Notes under the pieces: generated by a model
Database searches by the model: none
The model's input: only the letters and a program-made list of their open reading frames with translations
What the model was told of the DNA's origin: nothing
Made by a program: the position numbers and the translations under genes
From: an uncultured bacterium
GTDB lineage: Bacteria > Planctomycetota > UBA1135 > GCA-002686595
Length of the DNA: 64,000 nucleotides
Direction: 5' to 3'
Assembly: GCA_938075305.1 (NCBI GenBank)
Contig: CALJGV010000019.1
Coordinates: forward strand, 1 to 64,000
In this document: positions 29,204 through 38,742 of the stretch, in pieces
Layout: each line of letters begins with the position of its first letter
Numbering within the stretch: the first letter of the stretch is position 1

Positions 29204-29243
29204 GCGGAGGGCGGCGCGGGGGACTCCCCGCGCCGCCCTCCGC
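29204..29243. terminator. Strong 18-bp hairpin between convergent genes
   Basis: GCGGAGGGCGGCGCGGGG (29204-29221) pairs perfectly with CCCCGCGCCGCCCTCCGC (29226-29243) around a 4-nt loop. It separates the sigma-factor gene from the convergent metalloprotease and can serve both strands. Confidence 0.8.
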
Positions 29244-29265
29244 GACTGTTGGCATCGGTTGGGGG

Positions 29266-31785
29266 TCAGTTGATCCCGATGATGCTCACCTCGTCGATGT
29301 CGCCCGTCTCGTTGTTCCGGTTGGCGGTCACCTGGAAGCGGACGGTCAGGGAGCTGGCGCCGGCGAAGGCGCTCAGGTCGATGTCGGAGGAGCGCCAGCC
29401 GCTGGAGCCGGTGAGGGTCTCCACGGTGGTGCCGTTGACGATGATCCGGAAGGTCTCGCCGTTGTCGAGGTTGCGCGAGCGGCGCGCCGACTCGAGCCGC
29501 AGGCCCGTGAAGCCGGAGGCGTCGACGGTGACCTGGAGGTACTGGGAGCGCTTGATCCGCACGCCGCCGGAGCCGGCGAACGCTGAGCCGCTTCGGATCC
29601 GAACGCGGCGATCCGAGGACCAGGCGTTCGAGATGGAGCCGTCGAAGCTGTCGGCGAAGATCACGGTCTCGCCGCCACCGGTGTTGGGGTCGTCCTCTGT
29701 GGTGAAGGACCAGACCGTCCCGGTCGTGGTTCCGCCACCGTTCACGGCGTCGACTCGCCAGTAGTACGTCGTCGAGTACTGGAGGGTGCCCAGGGCGAAG
29801 CTGGTGCCGCCCTGGCTGCCCTGGAACTCACCCCCGTCCGGGGTCGGGTCCGTGCCGAAGTAGACGTCGTAGCCGGTGGCGCCGGACGCGGCGCTCCAGG
29901 ACAGGTCCTGGCCGACCGCGATCCCCGTGGCGCCGTTGGACGGCGTCGGGCTCCCGGGCTGGCCCGGGGGCGCAGGCGTATCCGCCTCCGTCGTGAAGGA
30001 CCAGGTCTGGCCCGTCGTCGTCCCGGAGCCGTTCACGGCGTCGACGCGCCAGAAGTACGTCGTGGAGAACGCGAGGGTGCCGGGGTCGAAGGACGTACCC
30101 GTCTGGGATCCCTGGGAGGCGGGCGAGGAGCTGGTGCCGAAGAACACGTTGTAGCTCGTGGCGCCCGACGCGGCGCTCCAGGAGAGGTCCTGGTTGATGG
30201 ACACCGAGCCCGCGCCGTTCGAGGGCGTGGGGCTTCCGGGCTGACCCGGAGGCGGCGTGGAGGCCTCGGTCACCGTCAGCGTGCCCGAACCGGTGCTCCC
30301 GGAGTAGCCGCCGACCCGGATCAGGACCGTCGTGCCTGCGCTGAGGCCGGTCAGGTCGATCTGGCTCTGCAGGCCGCACGCGTCGTCGTTGCAGGCCACC
30401 TGGCTCAGGGAACCGCAGCTGCCGACAAAGATCTGGAGCGCGGTGTCATACCCGGAGCCGCAGGTGTCGACGGTGACGTCGGCCGAGCTGGTCGCCGTGT
30501 AGGCGTACCACGCGTCGGGGCCGCCGCCGCCAGCGCAGGACCAGGCGACGCCGCTGTTGGTGGCGGTGGTGGTGCTGAACGAGGTGCTCCCCGCGGTGAT
30601 GACCTCGGCGTTGGCGCAGTCGTCGTTGCTGAGGCCGCCGCCGCCACCGCCGCCGCCGCCGCTCAGGCAGGAGCGGCTGTCACGGAACGAGGTGATGGTC
30701 CCGCGGGTGACGTTGGGGTTGAAGGTGTTCGCCGACGTGATGGAGGGGTTCATCGTGTACGACGTGCACGAGCAGTGCTGGGCGTTCCAGTTGTGTCCGA
30801 GCTCGTGGGCCGAGAGGTCCGTGGCGCTGGCGAAGTTGTTGTTGAAGTCGGTCTCGACCATGCCGTAGCCGTAGCTCGTGCAGATGGCGCCGACCCACGC
30901 GATTCCGATGGTCCCGCCGATGATGCTCTTGCCGGAGAAGAGCTGCGCCACGTCCCGCTGGATGCTGCCCTGGTTGGCGTTCCACTCGCTGCGGAACTGG
31001 TTGAGGAGCGTCGAGGCGTCCGAGGACGTGTAGGGCTGGTTGGACGAGGTCCGGACGAGGATGGTGGTGATCTCGTGAGTGATCGACACCTCGCCCTCGT
31101 ACTGCAGGTTCATGGTGCCGATGACGGTCTCGATACGGTTACCGACGTTTGTCGTGGAGGACCCGTAATCGAGGTAGAACTCGTAGTCCGCGTCACAGGC
31201 CAGCTCGGCCGTGAACAGGGTGGTGCCCATGGGCGTGTTGTTCCCGGACACCTCCTCGAAGCCGGGCTGCCCGAAGTTGTTGGCCAGGAGGTCGGCCCCG
31301 CAGAGGTGGTTGGTCCGGAGCACGTCGTCGCGCTCGTAGATCACGTGGTGGGAGGCGCTGGCGCCCGTGATGGAGGCCGGGACCGGCTGGACCCAGTACT
31401 CCGAGCCGTCCGCCATCATGATCCGGGCGTACAGCCCGTCCTCGAGGAGGGAGCCAGCGACCCGGGCGCCGGGGTGGCTCTCGAGGGAGCCCCGCATCGT
31501 GGCGACCTTGGTCGGGGTGACGCTGACCGTGCTCCCATCTGCCCGCTGCTCGAGCAGCTGGAAGCCAGCCGCCCGGGCGGAGTGTGAGCGGAGGGCGAGT
31601 TGGGTGGCGACGCCGTTCAGCTCGAAGGGGACGGTCAGTCCCGTGGCGGGATCACCGATCAGCTCGAGCTTCTGTACGTCGCTGTCGGAGAGACTCAGGT
31701 AGCGATTCACCGCGGACTCGAGGTCCTGAGCGCTTGCGCTGGCGCTCAGAGCGAGGCCGATGAGGAAGGCAGGCGTTTTCTTCAT
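29266..31785 (-). CDS. Exported reprolysin-like metalloprotease with FN3-type repeats
   Basis: The 839-aa exoprotease starts with a signal peptide (MKKTPAFLIGLALSASASAQ). A propeptide-like region of about 200 residues precedes a metzincin domain. The zinc site is HELGHNWNAQH (His327, Glu328, His331, His337), followed by a Met-turn (SYTMNPS), as in M12B-type enzymes. After a glycine-rich linker comes a pre-peptidase-like domain (ACDLQSQIDLTGLSAG region) and two FN3-like repeats (PGQPGSPTPSNG occurs at the head of both). The last 130 residues look like a jelly-roll binding domain. Enzymatic role: extracellular protein degradation. The frame runs on to 32037, but MKK at 31785 gives the signal peptide. 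Confidence 0.87.
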   Translation of the reverse strand: MKKTPAFLIGLALSASASAQDLESAVNRYLSLSDSDVQKLELIGDPATGLTVPFELNGVATQLALRSHSARAAGFQLLEQRADGSTVSVTPTKVATMRGSLESHPGARVAGSLLEDGLYARIMMADGSEYWVQPVPASITGASASHHVIYERDDVLRTNHLCGADLLANNFGQPGFEEVSGNNTPMGTTLFTAELACDADYEFYLDYGSSTTNVGNRIETVIGTMNLQYEGEVSITHEITTILVRTSSNQPYTSSDASTLLNQFRSEWNANQGSIQRDVAQLFSGKSIIGGTIGIAWVGAICTSYGYGMVETDFNNNFASATDLSAHELGHNWNAQHCSCTSYTMNPSITSANTFNPNVTRGTITSFRDSRSCLSGGGGGGGGGLSNDDCANAEVITAGSTSFSTTTATNSGVAWSCAGGGGPDAWYAYTATSSADVTVDTCGSGYDTALQIFVGSCGSLSQVACNDDACGLQSQIDLTGLSAGTTVLIRVGGYSGSTGSGTLTVTEASTPPPGQPGSPTPSNGAGSVSINQDLSWSAASGATSYNVFFGTSSSPASQGSQTGTSFDPGTLAFSTTYFWRVDAVNGSGTTTGQTWSFTTEADTPAPPGQPGSPTPSNGATGIAVGQDLSWSAASGATGYDVYFGTDPTPDGGEFQGSQGGTSFALGTLQYSTTYYWRVDAVNGGGTTTGTVWSFTTEDDPNTGGGETVIFADSFDGSISNAWSSDRRVRIRSGSAFAGSGGVRIKRSQYLQVTVDASGFTGLRLESARRSRNLDNGETFRIIVNGTTVETLTGSSGWRSSDIDLSAFAGASSLTVRFQVTANRNNETGDIDEVSIIGIN

Positions 31786-32230
31786 GGGGGCGAAGGTGTA
31801 GGGAGTGATCCGATCCTTGCGAATCGGGAGGGAAGTACCCTGAGAACTAGCAGAGCGGGCGAGGCTGGACGGCGGTCTCGGTGAATTGGTCCGGCGTGCG
31901 TCGAAGGGCCGCGGTCGTTTGTCCCGGTTCCGCCCCGCTTCCGTCGCGAGTGCCCGGATGTCATAAGTGGATACATTTAGGGGTATATGTTGATCCCCAG
32001 GTCCCCGACGGGGTGGTGAATTCCCAGTCTCGCGCACGGGGCCCAGGCCCCTCGGTCGGAGCTCCGCGGAGTCGGGCCAGAGACGCTCGGGGAGAAGGGC
32101 CCGCTTCGATTCCGTCGGACGAGGGGGAGCCGCTGGCTCGCCCCAGGGCGACGCCGCTTCTCTTGATTCGTAGGGGAGCGACGGGTTCCCAAGGGCGTCA
32201 TGCCTCGCTATCCTCTCCGCCTCGCTGCGT
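31786..32230. other. Intergenic region between metalloprotease and tRNA-Val
   Basis: These 445 bases hold promoters for divergent units. An AT-richer patch at about 31961-31995 (ATAAGTGGATACATTT then GGTATATG) stands out against the GC-rich background and may be the metalloprotease promoter, giving a leader of about 180 nt. No protein gene or further RNA is supported. Confidence 0.4.
32209..32214 (+). promoter_or_regulatory. Probable -10 element TATCCT of tRNA-Val
   Basis: TATCCT ends 16 nt before the first base of the tRNA. It lies within a 14-mer identical to the one ahead of the kinase gene at 4450-4463. Confidence 0.45.
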
Positions 32231-32306
32231 GGGCCAATAACTCAGTTGGTAGAGTGCCATGTTCACAGCGTGGAAGTCGCTGGTTCGAGCCCAGCTTGGC
32301 CCACCA
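32231..32306 (+). tRNA. tRNA-Val (anticodon CAC)
   Basis: The 76-nt gene folds as a standard cloverleaf. The acceptor stem GGGCCAA pairs with TTGGCCC, the D stem is ACTC/GAGT, the anticodon stem CCATG/CGTGG carries loop TTCACAG (anticodon CAC, reading GUG), and the T arm is GCTGG-TTCGAGC-CCAGC. The CCA end is encoded. Discriminator is A32303. Confidence 0.96.
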
Positions 32307-32386
32307 CTCTTCCCCTCCCCTCCCCGCTCATCCGGGGGGCGCGGTGTGGGGGTTGACGCCCGCAGAAGCGCGGCAAGGAACGCAGC

Positions 32387-33193
32387 ATGACCGTGAATCA
32401 ACAGGAGTGGCTCGAGGCCCTCGCCAGATTCCGGGACGAGGGTCGCTCCTGCTGCCAGGTCGTGGTGACTGGCGTGAAGGGCTCCGCGCCGCGGGAGGTC
32501 GGAGCGCGCATGATCGTCGCCGACGGCAAGCTCGCGTGGGGGACCATCGGCGGAGGACAGCTGGAGCATCTCGCCATCCAGCGAGCCTGCGAACTGCTCG
32601 AGGGGGGACGCGCGCAGACGGTGACCGAGTCCGTACCGCTCTCGGAGAAGGCCGGCCAGTGCTGTGGGGGCGAGGTCAGCCTCTTCCTGGAGTCCTTCTG
32701 CTGGACACGGCGCCGGCTGGTCATCTTCGGCTGCGGTCACGTCGCCCAGGCCATCGCCGGCCTCGCCGACTACATGGACCTGGACGTGCAGCTCATCGAC
32801 TCACGCTCCGCCGAGGAGGTGGAGCCGCCGCTCCCGGCGTCGCCCCCCTACGAGGTCCTCTTCATCGACGCGCCGGAGGAGGAGGTCGACACCATCCCCG
32901 CCGACTCGCTCCTCCTGGTGATGACCCACAGCCACGCCATCGATCAGGAGGTCATCGCGCGCGCTCTTCGCAGGGGCACCTTCCCCTACGTCGGTCTGAT
33001 CGGCTCGGACCGCAAGTGGGCGCGCTTCAAGCATCGGCTCGAGCAGCGGGGCGTGATCGCTGAGGCGCTCGAGTCCGTGACCTGCCCGATCGGGGTCTCC
33101 AAGGGGTCCAAGGAGCCGCGCAAGATCGCCCTCTCCGTGGCCGCGGAGATCGTCGAGGTCACGGGGCGCCTGGCCGAAGGCAGCAGGGGCTAG
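32387..33193 (+). CDS. XdhC/CoxI family protein
   Basis: The 268-aa protein has the XdhC family layout. Residues about 1-105 hold the N-terminal domain with VVTGVKGSAPREVGARMIV, GTIGGGQLE and the cysteine motif AGQCCGGEV. A Rossmann domain follows (VIFGCGHVAQAIA), then MTHSHAIDQEVI, YVGLIGSDRKWARFKHRL and a C-terminal CPIGVSKGSKEPRKIALSVAAEI. Such proteins insert or sulfurate the molybdenum cofactor of xanthine dehydrogenase-type enzymes. No molybdoenzyme gene is present in the window, so its partner is elsewhere. An AAGGA lies before the ATG. Confidence 0.88.
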   Translation: MTVNQQEWLEALARFRDEGRSCCQVVVTGVKGSAPREVGARMIVADGKLAWGTIGGGQLEHLAIQRACELLEGGRAQTVTESVPLSEKAGQCCGGEVSLFLESFCWTRRRLVIFGCGHVAQAIAGLADYMDLDVQLIDSRSAEEVEPPLPASPPYEVLFIDAPEEEVDTIPADSLLLVMTHSHAIDQEVIARALRRGTFPYVGLIGSDRKWARFKHRLEQRGVIAEALESVTCPIGVSKGSKEPRKIALSVAAEIVEVTGRLAEGSRG

Positions 33194-33196
33194 GCT
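33191..33196 (+). promoter_or_regulatory. Possible -10 element TAGGCT overlapping the xdhC-like stop codon
   Basis: TAGGCT includes the TAG stop of the preceding gene and ends 8 nt before the ATG at 33205, matching the leaderless spacing. Read-through from the upstream gene is equally possible. Confidence 0.35.
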
Positions 33197-33204
33197 CGAT
33201 GGCC

Positions 33205-35172
33205 ATGGTTCCGGCCCGATCCTCATCACCCGGCGCCGCCGGTGCCGCACCGGCGCGCGAGGCCAGGCTCTCTGGCGTCGACCCGGCCGCCGCGCTCCGC
33301 CGGTTCCACCGTGGGCTGCTCTTGCTCGTCGCGCTGGCGGCGGTTTCCCAGGTGCTCATCGCCTCCGAGGCCTTCAGCGGGAACCCCATGGTGCTGATCC
33401 CGCAGGTGGACGCCGCCGTGGTCTGGTCCCACGCGGGAGAGATCGCCGGGGGGGCGCTCGTGGACGACGCTCCCTTCGAGACGGCGCCGCTCATGCTCTG
33501 GTGGGCCGCCCTGGTTCGAGCGCTCGGAGGCGGGCTCGGGGCGCTGGCGGCAGCTCAGACGCTGCTCTACCTCCTGACACTCGTCTTCATCGGCCGCCTC
33601 AGCCGTCGGCTCGCCTCCTCGGTCGGCTCGCCGGGCTTCGCGACCTGGATCGGTTGGCTGGGGGCCGGGCTGTTCCTCGCGCTGGATGAACCGGCGGCGG
33701 CCACGACCAGGGTCCTTGCTGGGTCCCTTCAGCTCGCGCTGACCGCTGGCCTCCTCGACGCGCTGACCGGGATCGAGTGGCAGTCAGGCCGGAGCGCGTC
33801 GCCCTTTCGGGCCGGGCTCATCGGCGTGCTGACGGGCCTGTGTTGCCTCGCCTTCCCGCCCTACCTCGTGTTGCTTCCACTCGTGCCGCTCTGGCTCTTC
33901 GGAAGCGGCGTCGGCGGTCAGCGCGCTGCGCTCATCGCTGCGGCCTTGAGCCTCCTGACGATCGCCCCTGCGACGGTCCACAACCACCGGGCCTCGGGAG
34001 AGTTCATCCCCATCAGCTCCCAGGCGGGCCTGACCTTCTATCACGGCAACAACCCGGCGGCCGACGGGACCCTGGCCGCCGTGGGGGTCGTGAACAGCAA
34101 GGAGGAGCAGGCGCTCGACTCTCTCCTGAAGGCGCGGGCTGCGCTCGGCGATGAGCAAGCCGGGTGGAACGAGGCCAGCCGCTACTGGCTGGGCCAGGGC
34201 CTCGAGTGGTGGAGGAACGAGCCTGGGCAAGCGCTCAAGGTGGGGGCGATCAAGGTCTGGTACACCCTGACCGGGCGGCGGTATGGCGACGTCTACCAGC
34301 CCTGGATGGAGCGGCGTGACGGCGTGGCGACGCGGCTCTGGCTCGCGCCCCTCTCGCTCGCCTGGGTGATTCCCGCGGGCCTCTGGGCCCTCGTCGCTCT
34401 GGCTCGCCGAAGGGGCCTCCGGAGCGCCGGGCCGTACCTGCTCATCGTGGCCGTCCCGCTGGTGGTGTGCATCGTGTTCTGGTACACGCCGCGCTACCGG
34501 CTCCCGGCGAGCGCGGGGCTCCTGCCCCTCGCCGCGCTCGCCATCGGAGTGGTCGTGCGCGATCGCGGCCGGGCCTGGCCCGCGCTGGTGGCGCTGGCCG
34601 CCGGTGCGCTCTTCAGCGGGATCAACACGGCTGTGGGCTTCGACCAGCACGAGCTCCACGAGCGGCGCCACGCCGCCCGGATGGCCGCGGCCTTCGGCCG
34701 GTTGGACCGGCACGACCAGGGGCTCCGGTTCCTGCGTCAGGACCTCGCCCTGGCCCCCGACGACCCCGAGGCGACGAGCCGGGTCGTGATGCTCCTGCTG
34801 ATGCTCGGTCAGGACGCGGAGGCGATGGAGACCCTCACCGGGGCGCCCGCCTCGGTCCGGGAGCTCGCTGGCCCCAGGACCCTGCTGGCCTGGACCCTCG
34901 CCACTAGCGCTGACCCCGCGGCGCGGGATGGGGCGCGCGCCCTGTCGCTGGCCGAGGGCCTGGTCGGGGACCTGGGGGCCGATCCCGAGCGGCTCGACGT
35001 GCGGGCGGCAGCCCGCGCGAGGGCGGGTGACTTCGAGGGGGCCGTGGAGGACGCGGAGCGGGCCGCCTCCGCGCTCACGGAGGGGGACCCACTCCGTACC
35101 GAGATCGAGGCCCGGCTCCAGCTTTATCGCTCCGGGTCGCCGTACACACAGCCGATGAGTCCAGAGAGATGA
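33205..35172 (+). CDS. GT39-like membrane glycosyltransferase with TPR-like C-terminus
   Basis: The roughly 655-aa protein is polytopic. About nine to eleven hydrophobic segments lie between residues 30 and 470. They include an early LLLLVALAAVSQVLIA, followed by a luminal loop with QVDAAVVWSHAGEI and later WYTPRYRLPASAGLLPLAALA. This pattern resembles GT39/ArnT-type lipid-linked sugar transferases. The last 170 residues have TPR-like helices (RLDRHDQGLRFLRQDLALAPDDPEATSRVVMLLLMLGQ). A role in adding sugars to envelope lipids or proteins is inferred. An upstream ATG at 33199 adds two residues. The gene overlaps the next ORF by ATGA, suggesting translational coupling with the sulfatase-like lipoprotein. 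Confidence 0.72.
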   Translation: MVPARSSSPGAAGAAPAREARLSGVDPAAALRRFHRGLLLLVALAAVSQVLIASEAFSGNPMVLIPQVDAAVVWSHAGEIAGGALVDDAPFETAPLMLWWAALVRALGGGLGALAAAQTLLYLLTLVFIGRLSRRLASSVGSPGFATWIGWLGAGLFLALDEPAAATTRVLAGSLQLALTAGLLDALTGIEWQSGRSASPFRAGLIGVLTGLCCLAFPPYLVLLPLVPLWLFGSGVGGQRAALIAAALSLLTIAPATVHNHRASGEFIPISSQAGLTFYHGNNPAADGTLAAVGVVNSKEEQALDSLLKARAALGDEQAGWNEASRYWLGQGLEWWRNEPGQALKVGAIKVWYTLTGRRYGDVYQPWMERRDGVATRLWLAPLSLAWVIPAGLWALVALARRRGLRSAGPYLLIVAVPLVVCIVFWYTPRYRLPASAGLLPLAALAIGVVVRDRGRAWPALVALAAGALFSGINTAVGFDQHELHERRHAARMAAAFGRLDRHDQGLRFLRQDLALAPDDPEATSRVVMLLLMLGQDAEAMETLTGAPASVRELAGPRTLLAWTLATSADPAARDGARALSLAEGLVGDLGADPERLDVRAAARARAGDFEGAVEDAERAASALTEGDPLRTEIEARLQLYRSGSPYTQPMSPER

Positions 35173-36614
35173 TCTTCCCCAGCGCGGCAGCCCGACCCTC
35201 GCTCCTGGCGGCGCCGCTGCTTGGGCTATCGGTCGCCTGTGGGGGGGGAGAGGCGGCGGACCGCCCCAACGTCGTCCTGATCTCCATCGACACCCTGCGC
35301 CCCGACCACCTGGGGTGCTACGGCTACGGGCGACCCACCTCGCCCAACATCGACGCGATCGCGGCCCAGGGCGGGCTCTTCGAACAGCACATCAGCAGCG
35401 CCCCCTGGACCCTGCCGGCGCACGCGGCGATGTTCACGTCGGTCCCCGACAGCGTGCACGGCGTCGTGGACGCGGTGAAGTTCCGGCTCTCCGAGGACTT
35501 CGAGACGCTGCCCGAGTCGTTCCAGTCCGCGGGCTACTCGACGGCGGGCTTCTTCGCTGGGCCCTACCTGCATCCCGCCTTCGGCCTCGGGCAGGGATTC
35601 GACCGCTACGTCGATTGCGTCCAGACGGTCCCCGACGGACAGGTGGACGCCGACAACGAGTGGTCCATGCGCGACCCCGTCCTACGTGCCTCACACCATG
35701 GCGTGACCAACGACAAGGTCTACGGCGAGTGGCAGCGATTCTTCTCCGGTGCATCGAAAGAGGACGAGCCCTTCTTCGCCTTCGTGCACCTTTGGGACGT
35801 TCACTTCGACTTCACGCCGCCGCCTCCCTACGACACGCTCTTCGACCCTGACTACGACGGGCCCTTCACCGGGCGTGACTTCTTCTACGATCCCGCGATC
35901 AACGCGGCGATCCCTCGCCGGGACCAGGAGCACATCGTCGCCCTCTACGACGGGGAGATCGCCTGGACCGACGAGATCGTGGGCCGCATCCGCCACGACC
36001 TCGGCGCGGCGGGCCTGCTTGAGGACACCATCCTCGTGATCACGGCGGACCACGGCACCGAGCTCTTCGATCACGGCGGGAAGGGGCACCGGACCACCCT
36101 GTACGACGAGCAGATTCACATCCCGCTGATCGTCCACTTTCCCGGGGTCGTCCGGCCTGCCCGCTTCGGGGGGCAGACCCGGATGATCGACCTCGGGCCG
36201 ACCCTTCGGGACCTGGCGGGTCTGCCCGCCGTGGCGACGACCATGGGGGAGTCCCTCGCGCCCTACCTGCGGGGTGACCTCTCCGGCGGACCTGACCTTC
36301 CGGCCGTATCCGAACTCATGAGCGTGGGGCGCAACCTTCGGAGCCTGCGGACCACCGGCGGCAAGTTCGTGGTCAACCATGACAACGGAGGTAGCGCCTG
36401 GTTCGATCTCGCCCGGGACCCCGGTGAGCTGCAGCCGCTCGTGCTGTCGGCCGAGGGAGCAGGCCCCGGTTTGAAGCGGCTCTACGACGAGGCGGCCGAG
36501 GAGATCATCTCCGGGATCGAGCGGGCGCCCGCCGGCGCCGCCGCCGCGGATGTCCCGGCCAGCATCCAGCGTTCGCTCGCGGCCAACGGCTACGCCGGCG
36601 GCGGGGACGAGTGA
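35169..36614 (+). CDS. Sulfatase-superfamily lipoprotein lacking the formylglycine cysteine
   Basis: The 481-aa protein starts with a lipoprotein-like signal (LSVAC, Cys24). It has the metal Asp in ISIDTLRPDHLG (Asp41) and the late TADHGTELFDHGGKGH. The nucleophile site reads WTLPAHAAMFTS, with Thr81 where CxPxR sulfatases have the Cys that becomes formylglycine. Thr is the nucleophile in related phosphotransferases such as LtaS and EptA, so phosphotransfer or phosphohydrolase activity is more likely than sulfatase. It overlaps the preceding GT39-like gene by ATGA, so the two are probably made together and may act on the same envelope glycan. A strong hairpin follows. Confidence 0.85.
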   Translation: MIFPSAAARPSLLAAPLLGLSVACGGGEAADRPNVVLISIDTLRPDHLGCYGYGRPTSPNIDAIAAQGGLFEQHISSAPWTLPAHAAMFTSVPDSVHGVVDAVKFRLSEDFETLPESFQSAGYSTAGFFAGPYLHPAFGLGQGFDRYVDCVQTVPDGQVDADNEWSMRDPVLRASHHGVTNDKVYGEWQRFFSGASKEDEPFFAFVHLWDVHFDFTPPPPYDTLFDPDYDGPFTGRDFFYDPAINAAIPRRDQEHIVALYDGEIAWTDEIVGRIRHDLGAAGLLEDTILVITADHGTELFDHGGKGHRTTLYDEQIHIPLIVHFPGVVRPARFGGQTRMIDLGPTLRDLAGLPAVATTMGESLAPYLRGDLSGGPDLPAVSELMSVGRNLRSLRTTGGKFVVNHDNGGSAWFDLARDPGELQPLVLSAEGAGPGLKRLYDEAAEEIISGIERAPAGAAAADVPASIQRSLAANGYAGGGDE

Positions 36615-36657
36615 CCCCGTTGGCCTGGGGCGCGCCTCGGTGAGGCCGCCCCAACGC

Positions 36658-36698
36658 GAGCGGCCCCGGAGTTCCAGGCAGGAACTCCGGGGCCGCTC
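36658..36698. terminator. Perfect 18-bp hairpin between convergent genes
   Basis: GAGCGGCCCCGGAGTTCC (36658-36675) pairs perfectly with GGAACTCCGGGGCCGCTC (36681-36698), loop of 5 nt. It lies between the sulfatase-like gene and the convergent exported protein, so it can terminate both. Confidence 0.85.
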
Positions 36699-36753
36699 GT
36701 CATGGCGGGCCGTGCGACGGAGGCGAGGCCTCGCCGACCGGCTCGCCTGGAGA

Positions 36754-37956
36754 TCAGTTGAAGGTGATCTCGAGGCCGTCCGTGAAGTTGGACGTGGTGG
36801 TGCCGCCGACGGCGTCACGGTGCCAGGTGGTGAAGCTCCAGGACTCGCCGGCCTGCACCGAGACCCCGCCCGTGGGCTGGGGGGTGTTGGTGAGGTCGAG
36901 GGCGAGGGAGAACGAACCGGTGCTGCCGGAGTTCAGGACCTGGCCCGGGCCCACGTAGCGGCCGATGGCGCCGCCGAGGCACAGGTTGCCGGCGCTGCCG
37001 CCGGGGTTGGCGACCTGGGCCTGGGTCTGGCTCGTCAGGAAGAAGCCGAAGGAGTTGACCGGCAGGTCACCCGCGGTGATGGTCAGGTTGTTGTTCGCGA
37101 CCTGGTCGGAGCCGGTGGCGGAGATGCTGCCGGTGGCGCCCGTGGAGTTCGGGTTGGCCGTGCAGTAGTTCACGCCGAGGCCGCCCGTGGGGACGCCCTT
37201 GGCGACGACGATGTTGTCCCAGAAGAACAGGTCACCGTTGTTGCCGCCCGAGGAGAGGCGGATCTCGTCGAAGTCGCCGCCGGTGACCATCTCGTCGAGG
37301 TCAGCGGTGCCCGTCGGGTAGTCCGTGGTGGGATCGACCCACATGCGGCAGCGGTTCTGCCCGGACATGTAGTCCATGCGGACCACCAGGCGGCTGGCCA
37401 CCTGGTCGTTGGTGCCGGGGATGATGGAGGCGGGTGCCGAGCCGGCGAGGTCACCCTCGTCGTCGATACCCCAGCCCTGGGCGTTCCACGGGGCCCCGAG
37501 GAAGAGGGACTCGGCCGGGTTCTGACCGGCGCGCCAAAGAGAAAGGCCGCCGTAGTGATCCTGCGGCTGGCCCTGGAAGTTCACGGTGCTGAAGGAGATC
37601 CAGATGGTCTCGCCATCTGCGCCCCAACGGCCCGTATTCGGGTCGATGAGCTCGGGGTGGGCGCCGAGGTCGAACTGACGGTACGCGGCGCCGAAGACAC
37701 CGGTCTGGCCGGCGTAGCCACCGAGGGAGTCGGCGGCGGCGAAGGGGGGCTGGATGGTCTGGTCAAACATGACCAGTTCGTCGTTGGCCGCACCGCTGAC
37801 CCACCACGCGTTGGACCAGCCAGTACCGCCGGCTTGCTGGTAGAGCAGGCCCGGGACGGGGTACTCGAACGACTCGGTGGCGATGGTGGTCACTTGGGCG
37901 GAGGCTGTCGCCGCGAGACCGAGTGCGACGACCGAGAGGGAGAGAGAACGGAGCAT
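36754..37956 (-). CDS. Exported hypothetical protein with shared C-terminal domain
   Basis: The 400-aa protein has a signal peptide (1-21, ATASAQ). Residues about 25-255 form a beta-rich domain beginning TESFEYPVPGLLYQQAGGTGWSN and ending WDNIVVAKG. This resembles concanavalin-like laminin-G folds, but family is uncertain. The last 130 residues (from NYCTANPNSTG to NFTDGLEITF) are the domain shared with three other exported proteins in this window. Likely surface or secreted; function unknown. It faces a hairpin shared with the convergent gene. Confidence 0.78.
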   Translation of the reverse strand: MLRSLSLSVVALGLAATASAQVTTIATESFEYPVPGLLYQQAGGTGWSNAWWVSGAANDELVMFDQTIQPPFAAADSLGGYAGQTGVFGAAYRQFDLGAHPELIDPNTGRWGADGETIWISFSTVNFQGQPQDHYGGLSLWRAGQNPAESLFLGAPWNAQGWGIDDEGDLAGSAPASIIPGTNDQVASRLVVRMDYMSGQNRCRMWVDPTTDYPTGTADLDEMVTGGDFDEIRLSSGGNNGDLFFWDNIVVAKGVPTGGLGVNYCTANPNSTGATGSISATGSDQVANNNLTITAGDLPVNSFGFFLTSQTQAQVANPGGSAGNLCLGGAIGRYVGPGQVLNSGSTGSFSLALDLTNTPQPTGGVSVQAGESWSFTTWHRDAVGGTTTSNFTDGLEITFN

Positions 37957-38158
37957 GTGGAGGGGGAAGAGTGAGTGGTGTTGCTAGACGTCGCGCCCCG
38001 CGTGGGGCGCGCACTTAGGCTTGAGCATCCCACGGCTAAACCAGTCCCACACGGGGGAACCAGGCGCTTCGGGCGGGGTGAGACAAAAAGCCGCGAGTGG
38101 GTGCTTCGGATTGCCACCGGGGTGATTCAGAACGATGCACCCACCCTCTCCAGATCAC

Positions 38159-38742
38159 CTAGAGGGCCGATCCGAAGCGGCTGACGATGCCGTGGGTCAT
38201 GCCCCAGATCGTCCTGCCCTCGAATCGCCAGGACGGGAGGCGGTGGATCACCTCGCCGTGCTGGTAGCGGTAAGTCTCGTCGAAGTCGCCGGAGATCGCG
38301 GGGGCGAGCGGGAGCCAGAACGCCTCGGACGCCTCGGGCCCAAGCACTGGTGAAGCGGGCGCGGGATGGTGGAAGACGAAGGGGGTGATGAAGAGGTCGA
38401 GGCGTTCTCCTCGCGCTCTGGCCTGAACCGAGGGCAGCTCCCCGATCAGCCGTCCTGCACCGGCGCCTGGATCCACGCCGACCTCCTCCACGGACTCGCG
38501 TCGCGCGGTGGCCACGAGGCTCTCGTCCGCCGCCTCAGCGTGGCCACCGGGGAGACCGATCTGGCCGGACCATCGATCCCCTGGCCGGTCGGCGCGCCGC
38601 ATCAGGAGCACCTCGAGGTCCCTGGCGGACTCGCCCCTCAGGAGCAGCGCGACGGCGGCCCGCCGGGCGCTCGCCGAGGGGACCTCCCCCGACCCGTCGA
38701 GCCGCCGGATGGCCGCCCTCACGGTCTGGCTGATCGGGTCGT

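Noticed and set aside
29266-32037. Extended start of the metalloprotease (32037)
   Set aside because: The extra 84 residues are Arg/Pro/Ser-rich and would hide the clear signal peptide at 31785.
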